This document shows, one piece after another, positions 25,904 through 34,264 of a DNA stretch of 64,000 nucleotides. Position numbers and translations under genes: made by a program. Position 1 is the first letter of the stretch. The number at the start of each line of letters is the position of its first letter. Source of the stretch: JBLXBZ01 sp048265185 (GTDB lineage Bacteria; Pseudomonadota; Alphaproteobacteria; Rhizobiales; Stappiaceae); assembly GCA_048265185.1 (NCBI GenBank), contig JBLXBZ010000002.1:1-64000 (forward strand). The letters are read 5' to 3'. Below the pieces are notes generated by a model. That model was not told where the DNA came from and did not search any database. It saw nothing but the letters and a program-made list of their open reading frames with translations.

Positions 25904-27280
25904 ATGACGAGGCTTTGGGCAAAGACGGCGCTGCTTGCCGATGGGTGGCGTGAAAACATTGGCGTTGAAATCAGCGAAACTGGCGTGATCACTGCGGTTC
26001 GCGTTGATGAAACCCTTGAAGAATTTCGCGCCGATGAGCGCGTCGATATTCTTCTCCCCGCTCCATCAAACCTGCATAGTCATGCTTTTCAGCGGGCGAT
26101 GGCGGGGCTGACGGAGCGTCGTGGAGGCGCCAAGTTCGACAGTTTTTGGACTTGGCGCGAGGTCATGTATCGCTTTCTTGGGCAGCTTTCTCCGGAGGAT
26201 GTGGAGGCGGTGGCGGCCTTTGTGCAAATGGAGATGCTGGAAGCTGGATATGGCGCCAGCGCGGAGTTCCATTATCTTCATAACCAACCGGGCGGGGCGG
26301 CGTATGATGATCCTGCGGAACTTAGTCGCCGTATCGCCGCGGGGGCTAAAGCTAGCGGAATCGGGCTGACGTTATTGCCGGTGTATTACGCGACGGGGGG
26401 CGTTGATGGGCGAGCGCTCAAGGGCGGTCAGCTGCGATTCAAAACCGACCGTGATCATTATGAACGTATATTGCAAGGCGCGGAGAAAGCGCTGGGCGGT
26501 CTTGCTGGCGATGCGGTTCTGGGCGCGGCGCCTCATTCCCTGCGCGCGGTCTCTCGGGAAGATCTTACTTGGGCGGCGCGGTTGCTGCCGAGGCGCCCGC
26601 TGCATATGCATATAGCCGAGCAGGTGGATGAAATCAGCGAGGTTGAAGCGATTTATGGCGCGCGTCCTGTGGATTGGCTGTTTGACAACCATGACGTGAA
26701 TGATCGCTGGTGTTTGATTCATTCTACGCATATGAACGCTGGAGAAGTTTTGAAAATGGCCCGCAGCGGCGCGGTGGTGGGTTTGTGCCCGATCACGGAA
26801 TCGAATCTTGGCGATGGGATTTTCGACGGCGAGAATTATCTCGGCGCAGGCGGTCATATTGGCGTGGGGTCTGATTCGAACGTGCGGATTTCGCTGTCGG
26901 AAGAGTTGAAGACGCTGGAGTACTCTCAACGTTTGCGTGATCGGCGGCGGGCGGTTCTGGCGACGGCGGAGCGTTCTGTTGGACGGGTTTTGTTTGAAAG
27001 CGTTTGCGCGGGCGGCGCACGGGCGCTTGGCCGGGATTGCGGCGTGATCGAGGAAGGGAAACTGGCGGATCTGACGGCGCTGGACGGCGGATCGGTTCAT
27101 CTTGAGGGGGTGCGCGGCGATGGGGTGCTTGATATGTGGATTTTCGCCGGCGATGACCGGCTTGTGAGCGACGTCTGGTCCGCGGGGCGGCGTGTGGTCA
27201 AAGGTGGATCGCATGTGGATCATGAGCGGATCACCAACCGTTATCGGGCGGTGATGGCGCGGCTGAGGGGGAGTCTTTGA
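25904..27280 (+). CDS. hutF: formimidoylglutamate deiminase HutF
   Basis: Amidohydrolase (458 aa from this start) that deiminates N-formimino-L-glutamate to N-formylglutamate plus ammonia, feeding HutG. Metal site SNLHSHAFQRAMAGL, later PHSLRAVS, MHIAEQVDEI, LIHSTHMN and GVGSDSNVRISLSEEL. The ATG at 25904 has AGAGG upstream; an earlier ATG at 25868 would sit inside the operator region. It overlaps hutC by 4 bp. Confidence 0.94.
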   Translation: MTRLWAKTALLADGWRENIGVEISETGVITAVRVDETLEEFRADERVDILLPAPSNLHSHAFQRAMAGLTERRGGAKFDSFWTWREVMYRFLGQLSPEDVEAVAAFVQMEMLEAGYGASAEFHYLHNQPGGAAYDDPAELSRRIAAGAKASGIGLTLLPVYYATGGVDGRALKGGQLRFKTDRDHYERILQGAEKALGGLAGDAVLGAAPHSLRAVSREDLTWAARLLPRRPLHMHIAEQVDEISEVEAIYGARPVDWLFDNHDVNDRWCLIHSTHMNAGEVLKMARSGAVVGLCPITESNLGDGIFDGENYLGAGGHIGVGSDSNVRISLSEELKTLEYSQRLRDRRRAVLATAERSVGRVLFESVCAGGARALGRDCGVIEEGKLADLTALDGGSVHLEGVRGDGVLDMWIFAGDDRLVSDVWSAGRRVVKGGSHVDHERITNRYRAVMARLRGSL

Positions 27281-28011
27281 CGGGTGAAATTTCAGGGGTT
27301 GAAACGCCGACCCCTTCCAAACGGATCAACTCCTTTCGGATGATCAAGGAGGAAATTCTTCGGCGCGTGCGCGATAGGGTCTGGTCGCCGGGAATGCTGA
27401 TCCCAAATGAAGAGGTGTTGGCGCAGGAATTCGGCTGCGCCCGGGTGACCGTTAATCGGGCGCTGCGGGAACTGGCGCAAACAGGCCTTCTGGAGCGCAA
27501 ACGCCGTGCGGGAACCCGCGTTGCAGCCCATCCGGTGCGTGAGGCGCGTATGGAAATTCCGCTGGTGCGCGCGGAAGTGGAGGCTATGGGCGCAGCTTAT
27601 CGGTTCACGGTTCTCAGCCGGGAGGTGGGAGCGGCGCCGGAGCATATTCGCGGTCGGTTGCAGCTGTGTTCGGACGCCGAGGTTTTGCATGTGCGCTGTC
27701 TGCATTTTTCTGACAGTCGCCCGTTTCAATATGAAGACCGCTGGATCTGTCTTTCTGCGGTTCCGGAGGTGCGCGAGGTGGTTTTCTCCGATATGGGGCC
27801 AAATGAGTGGCTTGTTCGCCATGCTCCGTTTTCGGAAATGGAGATTCGCCTCAGCGCTTCCGCGTCAACGGCGGATGAGGCTAGGCTTCTCGGCGTTGCG
27901 GCCGGTGATCCGCTGTTTAACTTTGAGCGAACCACCTGGCTTCTTGACCAACCGATTACCTACGTGCGGATGATGCACGCGCAGGATTATCAAATGATCT
28001 TGAAATCTTGA
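27277..28011 (+). CDS. hutC: histidine utilisation repressor HutC (GntR family)
   Basis: A 244-aa GntR/HutC-subfamily repressor. It has an N-terminal winged helix (residues ~15-85; NEEVLAQEFGCARVTVNRAL) and a C-terminal UTRA effector domain (~105-240) that in HutC binds urocanate. It is coupled to hutF. Its end is 6 bp from the end of the convergent thiE gene. Confidence 0.94.
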   Translation: MTGEISGVETPTPSKRINSFRMIKEEILRRVRDRVWSPGMLIPNEEVLAQEFGCARVTVNRALRELAQTGLLERKRRAGTRVAAHPVREARMEIPLVRAEVEAMGAAYRFTVLSREVGAAPEHIRGRLQLCSDAEVLHVRCLHFSDSRPFQYEDRWICLSAVPEVREVVFSDMGPNEWLVRHAPFSEMEIRLSASASTADEARLLGVAAGDPLFNFERTTWLLDQPITYVRMMHAQDYQMILKS

Positions 28012-28017
28012 TCGACT

Positions 28018-28638
28018 TTATTTTGAAAGATACTGGCGCGTCTCGCGGAGCCACTGACGGGTTCGCTCCTCGGGGTTTGCGTTGCGGGTGATGTCGGTGA
28101 CCACGGCGGCGGCGTCCGCTCCGGCGTCAAAGACCCCCGACAAGCGCTCCGGCGTCAAACCACCGATGGCCACCAATGGCGTGGCGCCAATTTTTTCTCG
28201 CCATTGCGCCACTCGCTCCGGGCCTTGCGGCGCCCAGCTCATCTTTTTGAGAATGGTGGGATAAACTGGCCCAAGCGCGATGTACTCAGGGCGATGGGCG
28301 AGGGCCACCGCCAACTCCGCTTCGTCATGGGTGCTGATTCCAAGTTTCAAACCAGCGGCGCGGATCGCCGCGACGTCGGCCTCTTCCAGATCTTCCTGAC
28401 CCAGATGCACGAAGTCACAGCCTTCCTCTATGGCGAGGCGCCAATGATCATTGATCACCAACTGACAATCATGGTTTGCGCACAGAGTTTTGGCGGCGCT
28501 GATTTCGCGGCGCAGCGCAGGTTCATCCATATCCTTGACGCGCAGCTGCACCAGCTTCACCCCAAGCGGCAGCAGGCGCTCCAGCCATTGGACGCCGTCG
28601 ATAATAAGATAAAATGGATCAAGAGAAGCGCTCATCAA
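28018..28638 (-). CDS. thiE: thiamine-phosphate synthase ThiE
   Basis: TIM-barrel enzyme (206 aa) joining HMP-diphosphate and thiazole phosphate to thiamine phosphate. Seen: LVQLRVKD near the start, NDHWRLAIEEGCDFVHLGQEDL, LGISTHDEAELAVAL, YIALGPVYPT and LVAIGGLTPERL for phosphate binding. Last gene of thiC-O-S-G-E, overlapping thiG by 4 bp. Confidence 0.93.
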   Translation of the reverse strand: MMSASLDPFYLIIDGVQWLERLLPLGVKLVQLRVKDMDEPALRREISAAKTLCANHDCQLVINDHWRLAIEEGCDFVHLGQEDLEEADVAAIRAAGLKLGISTHDEAELAVALAHRPEYIALGPVYPTILKKMSWAPQGPERVAQWREKIGATPLVAIGGLTPERLSGVFDAGADAAAVVTDITRNANPEERTRQWLRETRQYLSK

Positions 28639-29405
28639 AAAGTGGCCTTTCCAAAGACTGGCGTTGAGGGGGCGGCCATGTCGCGCGGCTCCATAGGATC
28701 GGCGAGAAAGGCGGTTCGTCCCGCTTCAATAGCAGATGCGAAAGCTTTTGCCATCATGGGCGGGTCACCTGCCTTGGCCACCGCCGTGTTGAGCAAGACG
28801 CCGTCAAATCCCATTTCCATCACTTTGCATGCGTGAGAAGGGCGTCCCAGCCCTGCGTCGATAATCAGGGGCACATCGGGAAAATGGGCGCGCAAGCTGC
28901 GCAGACCGTAGGGATTGACCAAGCCCTGGCCAGAGCCGATGGGCGCGCCCCAAGGCATGAGCACTTTGCAGCCGACGTCCAGAAGGCGCTGGGCGACGAC
29001 CAGATCTTCGGTTGTATAGGGATAAACTTCAAAGCCATCCTGACTTAAAAGGCGGGCGGCTTCAACAAGGGCGAAAACATCCGGTTGCAGCGTGTCCGCC
29101 TCGCCAATAACCTCCAGTTTGATCCGGTTGGTTTCAAAGACCTCGCGCGCCATTTTCGCTGTGGTCACCGCTTCTTTCACGGTGTGGCATCCGGCGGTGT
29201 TGGGTAAGACTTTCACGCCGCTGTCGCGAATCATCGACCAGAAGGCGTCGCCGGCGCGGCCCTCTCCCGCTTCCCGGCGCAGGGAGACGGTGACCATGGA
29301 GCAACCGGCCGTCTGAATGGCTTCATTCATAACTGAGGGCGAGGGGTATTGCGCGGTGCCGAGAAAAAAGGGCGAGGCGAATTGCGTATCATAAAGTTTG
29401 AGCAT
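28635..29405 (-). CDS. thiG: thiazole synthase ThiG
   Basis: Thiazole synthase (256 aa) forming the thiazole phosphate ring from DXP, dehydroglycine and ThiS thiocarboxylate. Seen: FFLGTAQYPS, VLPNTAGCHTVKEAVTTAKMAREV, the substrate-imine Lys in RIKLEVIGE, YPYTTEDLVVAQRLLDVGCKVLMPWGAPIGSG segments (in sequence order) and DAGLGRPSHA. It follows thiS after 10 bp. Confidence 0.95.
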   Translation of the reverse strand: MLKLYDTQFASPFFLGTAQYPSPSVMNEAIQTAGCSMVTVSLRREAGEGRAGDAFWSMIRDSGVKVLPNTAGCHTVKEAVTTAKMAREVFETNRIKLEVIGEADTLQPDVFALVEAARLLSQDGFEVYPYTTEDLVVAQRLLDVGCKVLMPWGAPIGSGQGLVNPYGLRSLRAHFPDVPLIIDAGLGRPSHACKVMEMGFDGVLLNTAVAKAGDPPMMAKAFASAIEAGRTAFLADPMEPRDMAAPSTPVFGKATF

Positions 29406-29415
29406 GACGTGCGTC

Positions 29416-29613
29416 TCAGCCTCCCTGTCTTGGTTGCAGCAGTTCTATTCGATCCCCTTCGCGCAAGGGGTGGCGCTCTCGCTCATCTCGCGGCACGAAT
29501 TCTCCGTTGAGGGCGGCGGCGGTATAGGTCTCGTCCACGCCATATTCAGGAAGTAGGGCTGCGAGGGTGGTCGCCGTCGCTTCAAAAGCGGCTCCATTGA
29601 CGATTAATTTCAT
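29416..29613 (-). CDS. thiS: sulfur carrier protein ThiS
   Basis: A 65-aa ubiquitin-fold sulfur carrier ending in Gly-Gly (LLQPRQGG), the residue that is adenylated and thiocarboxylated. It starts MKLIVNGAAFEA, typical of ThiS, and contains AALNGEFVPR. Overlaps thiO by 4 bp. Confidence 0.93.
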   Translation of the reverse strand: MKLIVNGAAFEATATTLAALLPEYGVDETYTAAALNGEFVPRDERERHPLREGDRIELLQPRQGG

Positions 29614-30653
29614 GGCGCAATCTCCTGACTATGCTCATTGTTGTTGAGGTGAGAGGCGAGGTTTTCCGCCAGCGTCTGGCCATAGGCGGGGCTGAGCAGA
29701 AATCCGTGGCGGTAAAGTCCATTGAAATGAACGCGCGGACCATGCGGCCAGGGTTCTCGTGAAACGATAATTCGTGGCAGATTGTCGGGGAAGGCGGGGC
29801 GCACGCCCGCCGCCGTTTCTATTACATGGGCTTGAGCGAAGGAGGGATGAAGCGCATAGGCCGCGTTCAAGAGTTCTGTTATCGAGCGCACCGTCGGCGG
29901 GGCGCAGCTATCGCTTTCAAGCATCGTCGCCCCCACCATGAAGCGGCCTTGGCTGCGCGGCGCGATATAAAGGGGGATGCGCGGATGCAGCATTCGAACG
30001 GGCCGGGAGAGCGTGATTTCGTCCGTTTGAAGCAGCAACATTTCACCGCGCACGCCGCGTAGCTCATCTTTCTTGTATTGTTTGGATATGTCGGCGCGCG
30101 CGGAAATACCGCGGCAATCGATGGTTACTTGCGCGTTTGCGCTCATATCCGGCGTGAAAGGGCGGCCGAAATGAAATTGGACGCCGCCAGCGCGAAGAAC
30201 CTCCTCCAACCCCAGAAGCGCCGCGCGGGGATCAAGATGCGCCTCATCTTCAAAAAACAGGGCTTTTTGAAAACGTCCCTCCAGATCAGGCTCTAGCGCG
30301 CCGATCTCATCCGCCTCCAGCCAACGGTGGGCGCTGGAGCGGCGGGCGAAGCGGGTTAACTCTCCCTGATCGCGAGGTTGGGCCACCACGAGCGTGCCTT
30401 TGCGCGCGAGGGGGCGGATGTGGCGTGGCAGCGCCGCCTCCCACCAGTCGGGGGCGCGCCGACCGAGGCGCGTCACCTCCTCATCGGCGCTTTCAGCTTC
30501 GCACCAGGGGGCGAGCATCCCCCCCGCCAGCCATGACGCGCCGCCGTCCACAGTGTCGGCGCGTTCATAGATGTCGATCTCATGGCCGGCGCGCATAAGC
30601 TCAACCGCGGCGACAAGCCCGGCGACGCCGGCGCCAACGACGGCTATGCGCAT
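29610..30653 (-). CDS. thiO: glycine oxidase ThiO
   Basis: FAD-dependent oxidase (347 aa) supplying dehydroglycine for thiazole synthesis. N-terminal FAD site VVGAGVAGLVAAVELMRAG then E at the end of strand 2 (IYERA), DGGASWLAGGMLAPWCEAE, and the C-terminal GLYRHGFLLSPAYGQ. Overlaps thiC by 10 bp and thiS by 4 bp. Confidence 0.93.
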   Translation of the reverse strand: MRIAVVGAGVAGLVAAVELMRAGHEIDIYERADTVDGGASWLAGGMLAPWCEAESADEEVTRLGRRAPDWWEAALPRHIRPLARKGTLVVAQPRDQGELTRFARRSSAHRWLEADEIGALEPDLEGRFQKALFFEDEAHLDPRAALLGLEEVLRAGGVQFHFGRPFTPDMSANAQVTIDCRGISARADISKQYKKDELRGVRGEMLLLQTDEITLSRPVRMLHPRIPLYIAPRSQGRFMVGATMLESDSCAPPTVRSITELLNAAYALHPSFAQAHVIETAAGVRPAFPDNLPRIIVSREPWPHGPRVHFNGLYRHGFLLSPAYGQTLAENLASHLNNNEHSQEIAP

Positions 30654-32470
30654 GGCTCTTCTCCCGAGCTGGCAGCTGCATTCAGCGGCATATAAAGCGC
30701 GCCGCCGTCTTTAAACCGGAGCGCCATTTTCTCCATTCCCTCCTTTTGGGCTTCAGCGCGGATGTCGTGAGAAATTCGCATTGAACAGAATTTAGGCCCA
30801 CACATGGAGCAGAAATGAGCCACTTTGTGAGCTTCTTTGGGTAAGGTTTCATCGTGAAAGCCGCGGGCGGTTTCGGGATCGAGCGAGAGGTTGAACTGGT
30901 CCTCCCAGCGAAACTCGAAGCGGGCGCGCGACAGGGCGTCATCACGCAATTGCGCAGCCGGGTGGCCTTTGGCCAGATCCGCCGCGTGCGCCGCGATCTT
31001 ATAGGTGATCACGCCGGTTTTCACGTCGTCCCGGTTGGGTAGGCCAAGATGTTCTTTCGGCGTGACGTAACAGAGCATTGCCGTGCCGAACCAGCCGATC
31101 ATCGCCGCGCCGACGCCGGAGGTGATGTGATCATAGCCCGGGGCGATATCCGTGGTCAGAGGGCCGAGAGTGTAAAAGGGCGCTTCGCCGCAAACCTCCA
31201 ACTGCTTGTCCATATTGGCTTTGATCTTGTGCATGGGCACATGGCCAGGGCCTTCGATCATGACTTGACAGTCTTTGGCCCAGGCGACTTTCGTCAACTC
31301 CCCAAGGGTTTCCAGTTCGGCGAATTGGGCTGCGTCATTGGCGTCGGCGATGGAGCCCGGGCGTAATCCGTCGCCAAGGGAGAAGGAGACGTCATAGGCG
31401 CGGCAGATGTCGCAAATCTCCTCGAAACGTTCATAGAGGAAACTTTCCTTGTGATGATGCAGGCACCATTTCGCCATGATGGAGCCGCCGCGTGAGACGA
31501 TGCCGGTAACGCGGTTCACGGTCAGCGGAATGTAATGCAGGCGAACGCCGGCGTGGATGGTGAAATAATCTACGCCTTGCTCAGCCTGTTCGATCAATGT
31601 GTCGCGGTAAACCTCCCAGCTTAGATCTTCTGCGACGCCGCCCACTTTCTCCAAAGCTTGATAGAGCGGCACCGTGCCGATGGGAACGGGCGAATTGCGG
31701 ATGATCCATTCGCGGATGTTATGAATGTTGCGCCCGGTTGACAGATCCATCACGGTGTCCGCGCCCCAACGGATCGCCCAGACCATTTTTTCAACCTCTT
31801 CCTCCATGGAGGAGGTGACGGCGGAGTTGCCGATATTGGCGTTGATTTTAACAAGGAAATTGCGGCCGATGATCATCGGCTCCAACTCAGGGTGATTGAC
31901 GTTTGCGGGAATGATCGCCCGCCCGAGAGCGATTTCATCGCGCACGAATTCAGGCGTGACGAAATCAGGGATCGCCGCGCCAAAGCTTTCGCCGCCGCGC
32001 TCACCTAAGGGCAGGGATTTTTCTCGGCCAAGGTTCTCGCGTATGGCGACAAATTCCATTTCAGGAGTGATGATCCCGGCGCGCGCCGCCGCCAATTGCG
32101 TGACGGCATGTCCGTCTTTGCCGCGCATGGGCTGGCGGATGAGGGGAAATTCGGGCGTTCGTTTATCGCCTTGGGCGCCGCCATTGTCTTCGGGGCGAGA
32201 TACGCGCCCTTCATAGACGCTAAGCTGGGCGGCTGCGGATTCCCACGCCAGACGATGAGGAGGTAGGCCGTCTGCAATCGAAATTTGAGCGGCGGGGTCC
32301 GTGTAGAGGCTGGAAGGATCGTAAACAGCCACCGGCGGCTCGCCTGCGGTTGGGTGCAGGTCTATCTCCCGCATTGGAACGCGGATCTGCGGATATAACT
32401 TCCCGGCGATGTAGATTTTTCTCGATGCGGGAAGCGCGCCAGTGGAGACGCTTGTTTTACAGTTAGACAT
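30644..32470 (-). CDS. thiC: phosphomethylpyrimidine synthase ThiC
   Basis: Radical-SAM enzyme (608 aa from this start) that rearranges AIR to HMP phosphate. The C-terminal cluster motif CSMCGPKFC is present, as are MVWAIRWGADTVMDLSTG and GVDYFTIHAGVRL. The ATG at 32470 (MSNCKTSV) is chosen because GAGGAG lies 6-11 bp upstream. A longer frame to 32587 would run into the riboswitch expression platform. First gene of the thi operon, downstream of a TPP riboswitch. Confidence 0.96.
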   Translation of the reverse strand: MSNCKTSVSTGALPASRKIYIAGKLYPQIRVPMREIDLHPTAGEPPVAVYDPSSLYTDPAAQISIADGLPPHRLAWESAAAQLSVYEGRVSRPEDNGGAQGDKRTPEFPLIRQPMRGKDGHAVTQLAAARAGIITPEMEFVAIRENLGREKSLPLGERGGESFGAAIPDFVTPEFVRDEIALGRAIIPANVNHPELEPMIIGRNFLVKINANIGNSAVTSSMEEEVEKMVWAIRWGADTVMDLSTGRNIHNIREWIIRNSPVPIGTVPLYQALEKVGGVAEDLSWEVYRDTLIEQAEQGVDYFTIHAGVRLHYIPLTVNRVTGIVSRGGSIMAKWCLHHHKESFLYERFEEICDICRAYDVSFSLGDGLRPGSIADANDAAQFAELETLGELTKVAWAKDCQVMIEGPGHVPMHKIKANMDKQLEVCGEAPFYTLGPLTTDIAPGYDHITSGVGAAMIGWFGTAMLCYVTPKEHLGLPNRDDVKTGVITYKIAAHAADLAKGHPAAQLRDDALSRARFEFRWEDQFNLSLDPETARGFHDETLPKEAHKVAHFCSMCGPKFCSMRISHDIRAEAQKEGMEKMALRFKDGGALYMPLNAAASSGEEPCA

Positions 32471-32540
32471 TTGAGGCTCCTCGCCATAGGCGTTGGAGAC
32501 CCAGTCCCGGTATGGAAAGATGAAGAGCGCTGACAAATTG

Positions 32541-32567
32541 AAGACAAAAGCGCGCAAAGATTGCGCG
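32541..32567 (-). terminator. terminator hairpin in the thiC leader
   Basis: On the minus strand a 7-bp stem (32567-32561 with 32557-32551, 3-nt loop) runs into CTTTTGTCTT. It lies about 55 nt after the TPP aptamer and before the thiC ribosome site, so it can serve as the transcription-off arm of the riboswitch. Confidence 0.65.
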
Positions 32568-32623
32568 TCATGTCCCGCTTCGGCCACATTCGGCGGCCGT
32601 GATCGTCATCAGCGCTTGCACCG

Positions 32624-32735
32624 TCCCTACGCCAGTGTGAACTGGATCAGGTTCAACGGGTCACTGCGCTGCGTGTAAGGATCGCTCCGCCACGCCAGCA
32701 GTCTCTCAGCCTCTTGTCGAGACTCCCCTGGTTAC
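32624..32735 (-). ncRNA. TPP riboswitch (THI element)
   Basis: The leader of thiC carries the conserved THI-box words on the minus strand: CCAGGGG start (~32735), GCTGAGA (32704-32710), ACCTGATCC (32644-32652) and GGCGTAGGGA (32624-32633), with the usual variable P3 arm between. Thiamine pyrophosphate binding is expected to turn off the thi operon. Confidence 0.95.
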
Positions 32736-32990
32736 ATTAGGACTATGGCGAGAGCCTGTTATGCTGTCAATCTTCAGAAGCGCATTCGGGACGGGCGAAT
32801 AACCAACATTGGTTTGAAAAATTGTATCAGAATGTCGCCAAATGCATTCTCGGGTTCGCCATTGCGAAAAACTCATTTAAAACTAAAGCAATGAGATCTC
32901 TAAGGTGCGTGGATTTTACGCGTAAAATCGACCGTTGATTATGGGTTCTCAAAAAAATCAATCTTCTAGAGGTCAAGGGTCGTTGTTCTA

Positions 32991-34262
32991 ATGTCCATAT
33001 TTAGCCGCGTTTTCTTTCTGGCTTTGGTTTGCGCGAGCGTCGCTTATCTCTATATCGCGGCGCCGCCGTTGTTCTCTAAGCCGGTTCCGGCGTTGGAGAA
33101 GATAGGTCTTGCGCTGTGGCCAGTTTCTGAGGTGGGGGAGGCTTCCAAAGCTGGGGGCGGGCGAGGACCCGCGCGTGCGGGAAGCGCGGGAAGCGCGGGA
33201 AGAGGGCGCGGCGGCGAGGTGCTGGTTCGCGTGGCTAAGGTTGAGACGCGCGCGGCGGATACTTTCGTGCGCGCCGTCGGCACGGGGACGGCCGTTAAAA
33301 GCACGACTCTTTTCGCCGAAACGTCGGGGCGTGTGGTGAAATTGGATGCTGAAGCGGGGGAGCATGTTTCGGCCGGCGCGTTGATCATGCAGCTGGATAG
33401 TCAAAATGAAGCGTTGGCGGTGGACCGTTCCAAGGTCGCGGTTCAGGATGCGAAAGACCAATTGAACCGTTACAAGCAACTGATTTCCAGCAATACAATT
33501 TCGTCGGTTCAGTTGCAAACGGCGGAAACGGCGCTGCGAAACGCGGAGCTGGACCTTGAAGCTGCGCAAGTCGCTCTCACGCGCCGATCCGTCATAGCTC
33601 CTTTCGATGGGGTGATCGGTTTTGTCGACGTTGAAATCGGCGACTATATTTCTCCCACGACGAAAATCGCGACGCTGGATGATCGGACGACGATTTTAAT
33701 CGAGTTCGTCGTACCGGAACGGTTTCTTGGCAAGGTGGCGCGGGGCGATTTGATCGAGGTCATGAGCGACGCCATGAAGGGGCAAAAGTTCGAAGGCGTG
33801 GTCTCCGCTTTGGATAGCCGGATCGATTCCGCCTCGCGGACCCTGCGCGTTCAGGCCAAGGTCGAAAACGACGACGACCGTATTTTGCCGGGGCTTTCCT
33901 TTGACGTGAAGGTGTTGCTCACTGGAGAGATGTTGGCGACGATCCCGGCGATTGCTCTGCACTGGGATAAGTCAGGCTCTTATGTCTGGCTTTTAAGCGA
34001 AGGGAAAGTCCGTAGACAGGACGTGAGCGTTTTGGATCGGGAGAGCGATGTGGTGTTCGTTGGCGGTGATATCGTTTCAGGCGACGTTGTGATTACGGAG
34101 ACCACGCAGGATTTGCGCGACGGTTTGACGGTCAGGGTTTTACCAAGCGCAGATCGTTCGCTCCAAGACGCAGATCAGCAGAACACGGATAAAAAGTTAA
34201 AGCGTGCGCCAATCCCGGTGACGAATGATGATACGAGCGCCGCTCGCAAAGGCAGGGGTTGA
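32991..34262 (+). CDS. RND efflux periplasmic adaptor subunit (HlyD/MFP family)
   Basis: A 423-aa membrane-fusion protein. It has an N-terminal hydrophobic anchor (residues ~5-25), a Gly/Ala/Arg linker (~50-75, from a 9-bp tandem repeat), the first lipoyl half (~90-130, AGALIMQLDSQNEA), an alpha-hairpin (~135-190), the second lipoyl half (RRSVIAPFDGVIG), and beta-barrel and membrane-proximal domains (~225-390). It bridges the RND pump and an outer-membrane channel. The pump gene starts 2 bp after its stop. No channel or regulator gene is adjacent. Confidence 0.92.
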   Translation: MSIFSRVFFLALVCASVAYLYIAAPPLFSKPVPALEKIGLALWPVSEVGEASKAGGGRGPARAGSAGSAGRGRGGEVLVRVAKVETRAADTFVRAVGTGTAVKSTTLFAETSGRVVKLDAEAGEHVSAGALIMQLDSQNEALAVDRSKVAVQDAKDQLNRYKQLISSNTISSVQLQTAETALRNAELDLEAAQVALTRRSVIAPFDGVIGFVDVEIGDYISPTTKIATLDDRTTILIEFVVPERFLGKVARGDLIEVMSDAMKGQKFEGVVSALDSRIDSASRTLRVQAKVENDDDRILPGLSFDVKVLLTGEMLATIPAIALHWDKSGSYVWLLSEGKVRRQDVSVLDRESDVVFVGGDIVSGDVVITETTQDLRDGLTVRVLPSADRSLQDADQQNTDKKLKRAPIPVTNDDTSAARKGRG

Positions 34263-34264
34263 AA

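Noticed and set aside
26372..27223. Minus-strand open frame (283 codons) opposite hutF
   Set aside because: Antisense shadow of hutF with no recognisable motif.
33178..33204. 9-bp tandem repeat (CGGGAAGCG, nearly three copies) in the efflux adaptor gene
   Set aside because: It encodes a Gly-Ser-Ala linker and keeps the frame; simple low-complexity linker expansion explains it.
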